Shown here: positions 60,712-64,000 of the stretch, in pieces | How the letters are laid out: each line of letters starts with the position of its first letter | Position numbering within the stretch: the stretch's first letter is position 1 | From: Sphingopyxis macrogoltabida | GTDB lineage: Bacteria > Pseudomonadota > Alphaproteobacteria > Sphingomonadales > Sphingomonadaceae | DNA length: 64,000 bases | Reading direction: 5' to 3' | Assembly (NCBI GenBank): GCA_003241685.1 | Contig: QFPJ01000003.1 | Coordinates: 157,134 to 221,133 of the forward strand | Made by a program: the position numbers and the translations under genes | The notes under the pieces: model-generated | Told to the model about the DNA's origin: nothing | What the model saw: only the letters and a program-made list of their open reading frames with translations | The model's database searches: none

Positions 60712-60739
60712 GGGCCGTCCTGCCGGGGCGGCCCTTTTT
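60712..60739 (+). terminator. intrinsic terminator
   Basis: GGGCCGTCC-TGCC-GGGGCGGCCC stem (9 pairs with one G-U) followed by TTTTT at 60735-60739, beginning 26 bases after the small-protein stop. This is a standard rho-independent terminator for the M16/small-protein operon. Confidence 0.88.
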
Positions 60740-60807
60740 CATTGTACGGCGAATCGGGTCCGCCGGGGCTATCCAAGCGGGCGTCGCGGGCGCATAGCGC
60801 TGGTGCC

Positions 60808-62055
60808 ATGCACAAGATGACATCCTCCCCCCAAAAGTCCGAACTGCCCGGCGACCGCGAAATGGTTTTCATGATGGCGATGGTGATGGCGCTGAACGCG
60901 CTGGCCGTCGATGCGATGCTGCCGGCATTGCCCGCGATGGGCCAGGCGCTGGGCGTCACCGTCGCCAACGACCGTCAGTTCGTGATTTCGACCTATCTGC
61001 TCGGCATGGGCCTGGGGTCGCTGCTGTACGGCCCGCTGGCCGACCGCTTCGGCCGCAAGGGCGTGCTGGTGCCCGCGCTGATCGCATATATGCTGTTCGC
61101 GATCGGTTGCGGCCTGGCCACCAGCTTTCCGATCCTGCTGGCGCTGCGCTTCGGTCACGGCATCGTTGCGGCGGCGCTTGGCGTCGTCGTGGTCGCGGTG
61201 ATTCGCGACCTGTTCGTCGGCGATGCGATGGCGAAGCGCATGTCGCTGATCTTCCTCGTGTTCATGATCGTGCCGGTGGTCGCGCCGGCGATCGGTGCCG
61301 GCGTCACCGCGATCGCCGGCTGGCGGTCGATCTTCTTCTTTTTCGGCGCGATGGCGGTCGTCATGCTGCTGTGGCTGCGCCGCCTGCCCGAAACGCTCGA
61401 TCCGGCGGATGTCCGGCGGCTCGACTGGCGGACGATGGTCGCGGGCTGGGTGACGGTGACGCGCCACCGCCGCGCGGCAGGCTATATGATCGCATCGGGG
61501 CTGATGCAGGGCGCGCTGTTCGGCTATCTCAACAGCAGCGAACAGATCATCGGCGAAGTGTTCGACGCGCGCAGCCTGTTCCCGCTGATCTTCGCGTTCG
61601 TCGCCATCGGCATCGCGATCGCCAATTTCTCCAACGCCGCCATCGTCGAACGCTTCGGCGCGCGCCGCGTGTCGCAAACGGCGGTCTTCGCGTTCATGGC
61701 GACGTCGATCGCCCAGATCGTCGCGGGGTTCAGCGGCGCCGAAACATTGACCGTGTTCACCATCCTGATGATGGTCAACGTCGGGTTGATCGGGTTCATC
61801 GGCAGCAATTTCGGATCGATCGCGATGGAGGATTTCGGCCATATGGCCGGGGTCGCCTCCTCCTATCAAAGCTTTGCCAAAACCTCGCTGGCGGCGGTTG
61901 CCGGGGCGCTGATCGGCCAGATGTACGACGGCACGACCCTGCCGCTTGCCTATGCCTTTTTCGGTGCGGGCGTCGCCGGGCTGCTGTTGGTGTTGTGGGC
62001 CGAACGCGGCAAGCTGTTCACCCGGCCCGGCACCGCGCCTAGGTCGCCTTATTGA
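60808..62055 (+). CDS. multidrug efflux MFS transporter, Bcr/CflA family
   Basis: 415 residues, 12 helices. LNALAVDAMLPALPAMGQAL in helix 1 carries the D-x-x-L-P-A-L-P drug:H+ antiporter motif. LGMGLGSLLYGPLADRFGRK is the MFS motif A between helices 2 and 3, and AVIRDLFVGDAMAKRMSL the R-D motif in helix 4. It probably exports drugs or metabolites with proton exchange. ATG 60808 (MHKMTSS) or 60817; neither has a strong Shine-Dalgarno. A bidirectional hairpin terminator follows. Confidence 0.92.
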   Translation: MHKMTSSPQKSELPGDREMVFMMAMVMALNALAVDAMLPALPAMGQALGVTVANDRQFVISTYLLGMGLGSLLYGPLADRFGRKGVLVPALIAYMLFAIGCGLATSFPILLALRFGHGIVAAALGVVVVAVIRDLFVGDAMAKRMSLIFLVFMIVPVVAPAIGAGVTAIAGWRSIFFFFGAMAVVMLLWLRRLPETLDPADVRRLDWRTMVAGWVTVTRHRRAAGYMIASGLMQGALFGYLNSSEQIIGEVFDARSLFPLIFAFVAIGIAIANFSNAAIVERFGARRVSQTAVFAFMATSIAQIVAGFSGAETLTVFTILMMVNVGLIGFIGSNFGSIAMEDFGHMAGVASSYQSFAKTSLAAVAGALIGQMYDGTTLPLAYAFFGAGVAGLLLVLWAERGKLFTRPGTAPRSPY

Positions 62056-62064
62056 CCGGCAGAA

Positions 62065-62088
62065 GAAAGGGGGCCGAAGCCCCCTTTC
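62065..62088. terminator. bidirectional hairpin terminator between convergent genes
   Basis: GAAAGGGGGC-CGAA-GCCCCCTTTC is a perfect 10-bp stem with a stable tetraloop. It lies between the efflux gene (stop 62055) and the permease gene (stop 62096, - strand); T-runs are part of the stem ends. Confidence 0.8.
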
Positions 62089-62095
62089 GCTTTCA

Positions 62096-63661
62096 CTAGT
62101 TGATCGACGGCGCCGGAGGCGGCGGGGCGTCGGCATCGGTTTCATGCACCTCGACGCGGCCCAGCCCGACATGGCTCTTGCGATAGCCATAGGCGAAGTA
62201 GATCAGGAATCCGATTACCGCCCACCCCGGCAGCACCAGCATCGCCTCCAGCGGCAGGTTGAGGAAAAGGAACACGCAGCCGGCCATGGTCAGCGGCCCG
62301 GTCAGCCACAGCGCCGGCGTGCGGAACGGGCGCGGACGGTTCGGTTCGCGCTTGCGCAGCAGCATCACGGCCAGGGCAACCATGAAGAAGGCATAGAGCG
62401 TCCCCGCGTTGGCGATGTCGGCAAGCTGGCCCACGGGCAGGAAGGCGGCGGCAAAGGCGACCACGCTGCCCGTGATGGCGGTGACGACATAGGGCGTCTT
62501 CCACTTCGGGTGGATCTTCGACAGGCCTTCGGGGAGCAGGCCGTCGCGCGACATCACGAAGAAGATGCGCGTCTGGCCGAACAGCAGGATCAGGATCACC
62601 GACGGCAGCGCGACGAAAGCCGCGATGCCCAGCATGTTGCCGATGCCGGAGAAGCCGATTTCACGCAGGACATGCGCCAGCGCTTCGTTCGAGCAGACCA
62701 GCATTCCGGCATATTCGGGCAGCGCGCACTGGCGCGCGAGTTCGGCCGAACCGGCGGGGAAGGGGATGCCGTTCGGGCCCATGATCGGCTGTCCGCCGAT
62801 CGTGCCGATCGCGCCGGCGGCGACGAGGATGTAGAAGACGGTGCAGAAAAGCAGCGATCCGATCAGCCCGATCGGCACATTCTTCTGCGGATCGCGTGTT
62901 TCCTCGGCCGCGGTCGAAACCGCGTCGAAGCCGACATAGGCGAAGAAGATGGTCGCCGCGGCCCCCACGGCGCCGATGCCCGATCCAAAACCGCCGAAGA
63001 TGCCGGCAGGCAGGAAGGGGTTGAACTTGTCCGCCTCCGCCTGCGGCAGCGTGAGGATGATGAAGGCGGTCAGCGCCGTGACCTTGATCGCCACCAGCAC
63101 GGCGTTGACGCGCGCCGATTCGGTGGTGCCGATCATCAGCAGCCAGGTGACGAGCAATGCGATCACCACCGCGGGCAGGTTAATGAACCCGCCCGGCGCA
63201 CCGCCGAAAGCCAGCGGCCCGGCGGCAAGATAGGCGGGCAATTGTATGCCCAGAAACTCGTTCAATATGGTCCCGGAGAAATAGCCCGACCAGCCCACCG
63301 ACACGGCGCTGGCCGCGACGGCATATTCGAGCACCAGCGCCCAGCCGACCGACCAGGCCAGAATCTCGCCCATCACCGAATAGGTGTAGGTATAGGCCGA
63401 GCCCGCGACCGGCAGCATCGCCGCGATTTCCGCATAGCAGAGCGCCGCCACGACGCAGATCGCGCCCGCGATCGCGAACGCGAGCATCAGGCCCGGTCCG
63501 GCCTTTTGCGCGCCCGCCGACGTCAGGACAAAAATGCCCGTGCCGATGACGCAGCCGATCCCGAACAGCGTCAGTTGCAGGGCGCCGAGCGAACGGTGAA
63601 GCGATTTTTTCTCGGCCGTCGCCAGAATGGCATCGATCGGCTTTACGCGACCAAATATCAT
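62096..63661 (-). CDS. amino acid permease, APC superfamily (cationic amino acid transporter-like)
   Basis: 521 residues. LGALQLTLFGIGCVIGTGIF is the unwound first helix with the G-x-G-x-G substrate contact, and FAIAGAICVVAALCYAEIAA follows. FFAYVGFDAVSTAAEETRDP (about residues 236-255) is the CAT-type signature that differentiates this group. About 14 helices in total. It imports an amino acid, perhaps with protons; substrate is not certain. The start MIFGRVKPID overlaps no other gene; an intergenic of 104 bases separates it from the PBP1C gene on the same strand. Confidence 0.92.
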   Translation of the reverse strand: MIFGRVKPIDAILATAEKKSLHRSLGALQLTLFGIGCVIGTGIFVLTSAGAQKAGPGLMLAFAIAGAICVVAALCYAEIAAMLPVAGSAYTYTYSVMGEILAWSVGWALVLEYAVAASAVSVGWSGYFSGTILNEFLGIQLPAYLAAGPLAFGGAPGGFINLPAVVIALLVTWLLMIGTTESARVNAVLVAIKVTALTAFIILTLPQAEADKFNPFLPAGIFGGFGSGIGAVGAAATIFFAYVGFDAVSTAAEETRDPQKNVPIGLIGSLLFCTVFYILVAAGAIGTIGGQPIMGPNGIPFPAGSAELARQCALPEYAGMLVCSNEALAHVLREIGFSGIGNMLGIAAFVALPSVILILLFGQTRIFFVMSRDGLLPEGLSKIHPKWKTPYVVTAITGSVVAFAAAFLPVGQLADIANAGTLYAFFMVALAVMLLRKREPNRPRPFRTPALWLTGPLTMAGCVFLFLNLPLEAMLVLPGWAVIGFLIYFAYGYRKSHVGLGRVEVHETDADAPPPPAPSIN

Positions 63662-63765
63662 GTGATTGTCCCCTTTGGGCCCCGGAAGCGGACCTGTCTC
63701 CTGGCGGGGCAGACTAACCGCTCGATCCTGCAGCGCAACATAATTTCAGGGATGTGACAGGGCCT

Positions 63766-64000
63766 TTATCGCACCGTGAAACGGACCCGGTCGATGGTGC
63801 GGCCGCCGGGATCGACCAGCGTCAATATATGCGCGCCGGGGCGCGGCAATATCTGTTGCCCCGCATCGGCGTCGCCCAGCGCCGTCTTGTCGAGGATCAG
63901 CCGGTATCCGGGCACGTCGCCGCTGACGATCACCGCCAGCCGCTGCCGGTCGACCGGAATGTCGGGGTCGAGCGCATAGACGCTGCCGCTGACCGGGCTG
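63766..64000 (-). CDS. pbpC: penicillin-binding protein 1C, C-terminal end (partial, runs off the window)
   Basis: The last 78 codons only, ending in TAA at 63766. The peptide has SPVSGSVYALDPDIPVDRQR, then LAVIVSGDVPGYRLILDKTA, and finishes VDPGGRTIDRVRFTVR. The S-P-x-x-G-S-x-Y-x-L-D-P-D-I-P and closing F-T-V-R are the BiPBP C-terminal module of PBP1C, a bifunctional peptidoglycan glycosyltransferase/transpeptidase. The transglycosylase and transpeptidase parts would lie to the right of the window. Confidence is limited because of the short length. Confidence 0.75.
   Translation of the reverse strand, partial: SPVSGSVYALDPDIPVDRQRLAVIVSGDVPGYRLILDKTALGDADAGQQILPRPGAHILTLVDPGGRTIDRVRFTVR

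Overview
The window is high-GC, densely coded DNA from an alphaproteobacterium, most likely a sphingomonad (Sphingopyxis or a close relative; the genus is an inference). This rests on the overall gene complement, a large TonB-dependent receptor with a GGEIVVTG-type TonB box, the extensive acyl-CoA/SDR catabolism, and abundant small palindromic intergenic repeats. No rRNA, tRNA, CRISPR array, phage gene or transposase was seen. Both ends cut genes: an acyl-CoA dehydrogenase on the left and a penicillin-binding protein 1C gene on the right.

Region 1 (1-7660) holds valine/acyl-CoA catabolism: isobutyryl-CoA dehydrogenase-like, 3-hydroxyisobutyryl-CoA hydrolase, enoyl-CoA hydratase, a small membrane protein and 3-hydroxyisobutyrate dehydrogenase on the + strand. 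A FadB-type bifunctional beta-oxidation enzyme and a serine beta-lactamase-fold esterase follow on the - strand.

Region 2 (7767-19000) is a catabolic island. Four tightly coupled - strand genes (two SDRs, an APH-like kinase and a zinc alcohol dehydrogenase) lie downstream of an acyl-CoA dehydrogenase. The kinase and dehydrogenase strongly resemble the two halves of animal ACAD10/ACAD11, and the set resembles the bacterial Lva 4-hydroxyacyl-CoA pathway. Next come a GPH-type transporter plus SDR, and a divergent operon of two unlike acyl-CoA dehydrogenases and an SDR. Three copies of a palindrome TTACG-N4-CGTAA (one with a mismatch) sit at the promoters, suggesting one regulon.

Region 3 (19100-37400) is mostly housekeeping: PEP carboxylase, HNH endonuclease, glutamyl-Q tRNA(Asp) synthetase, cobalamin adenosyltransferase, an EgtB-EgtD ergothioneine pair, 3-hydroxybutyryl-CoA dehydrogenase, several small exported proteins (MliC-like, beta/gamma-crystallin-like), a nucleoside transporter, a queuosine-precursor transporter, ArgB, YggT, FolD, MarC and an OmpA lipoprotein.

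Region 4 (37600-50650) has a CorC/HlyC-type protein, a TonB-C-like protein with an odd start, an HhH membrane protein, PurD/XseA with interlocked start codons, a DUF2093 protein and an M23 peptidase. It ends with a TonB-dependent receptor followed by a sulfotransferase-like protein, a TPR-aspartyl/asparaginyl beta-hydroxylase and a tiny exported two-cysteine protein. That last group is the most likely poorly described system.

Region 5 (50800-64000) has ClpB behind a sigma-32-like promoter, then exported hydrolases (M17 aminopeptidase, penicillin acylase family, M16 peptidase), a small conserved protein, a Bcr/CflA-type efflux pump, a CAT-type amino acid permease and the PBP1C C-terminus.

All similarity statements come from recognising motifs by eye and from memory of the families. 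No database search was run.
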